The position numbers were made by a program, and so were the translations under genes. From Rhodocyclaceae bacterium (GTDB taxonomy: Bacteria > Pseudomonadota > Gammaproteobacteria > Burkholderiales > Rhodocyclaceae), in NCBI GenBank assembly GCA_028714035.1, contig JAQTNA010000033.1, positions 1-52,920 on the forward strand: a stretch of 52,920 nucleotides of DNA, written 5' to 3'. Shown piece by piece: positions 51,283 to 52,920 of this stretch; within the stretch, counting starts at the first letter, position 1, and every line of letters starts with the position of its first letter. The notes under the pieces are model-generated. The model worked only from the letters and a program-made list of their open reading frames with translations. It made no database searches and was not told the DNA's origin.

Positions 51283-52920
<1,638 letters not shown>

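Overview
The window is GC-rich, gene-dense chromosomal DNA of a betaproteobacterium. Supporting evidence is the pyrG-kdsA-(Dabb)-eno order, lysC followed directly by tRNA-Ser(GCT), a CP-type heat-shock promoter in front of htpG, abundant short palindromic and heptameric intergenic repeats, and paired sulfide-oxidation enzymes. A sulfur-oxidising, respiratory (Rhodocyclales- or Nitrosomonadales-like) organism fits best; this placement is inference from gene content, not from a search. The organism also has a full fatty-acid beta-oxidation set and LPS (Kdo) synthesis, so it is Gram-negative and metabolically flexible. No phage, insertion sequence with a transposase, CRISPR array or rRNA is visible.

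Layout. 1-7574: 5' part of valS (minus), htpG behind a sigma-32-like promoter, a large hybrid histidine kinase behind a secreted rhodanese (minus), and a hexose-phosphate mutarotase (minus). 7575-8640: a gene-poor stretch with a DnaA-box match, a doubtful 54-codon ORF and tRNA-Arg(CCT). 8633-11129: an IclR-type regulator with a striking palindrome at its 5' end, an EF-hand-loop protein and a CbiX-type chelatase. 11511-17644: an RND adaptor, a type I sulfide:quinone oxidoreductase, an RND permease and a small DUF2892 membrane protein. 18450-22615: a regulated promoter, a long leader, then a NapC-like/heme-binding fusion cytochrome, a diheme cytochrome c and a flavocytochrome c sulfide dehydrogenase flavoprotein, closed by a strong terminator. 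22693-24432: queD, a radical SAM protein and a small HTH regulator. 24770-26185: lysC and tRNA-Ser. 26679-30934: MgtA-type P-ATPase and an OprB-like porin. 31088-35153: kup with a KdpE-like regulator and a short KdpD-like kinase (no kdpFABC visible). 35295-48630: fatty-acid region with two related TetR regulators, fadE, fadL, a fadB-like fusion, thiolase, a chalcone-isomerase-like protein, fadD, a nitronate monooxygenase and a thioesterase. 48716-52920: pyrG, kdsA, a Dabb protein and nearly all of eno.

How the parts work together. Two sulfide-oxidation modules lie within 10 kb: SQR passes electrons to quinone, and the FccB/diheme cytochrome pair passes them to c-type heme; the latter is transcribed behind a membrane-anchored multiheme fusion that could link it to the quinone pool. 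The fatty-acid region looks like a regulon: two promoters carry the same CAAACGTTCG motif just downstream of the -10 box, one at a tetR and one before the fadB-like gene. Intergenic spaces are crowded with several families of palindromic repeats, some of which supply the stop codon of the gene before them.
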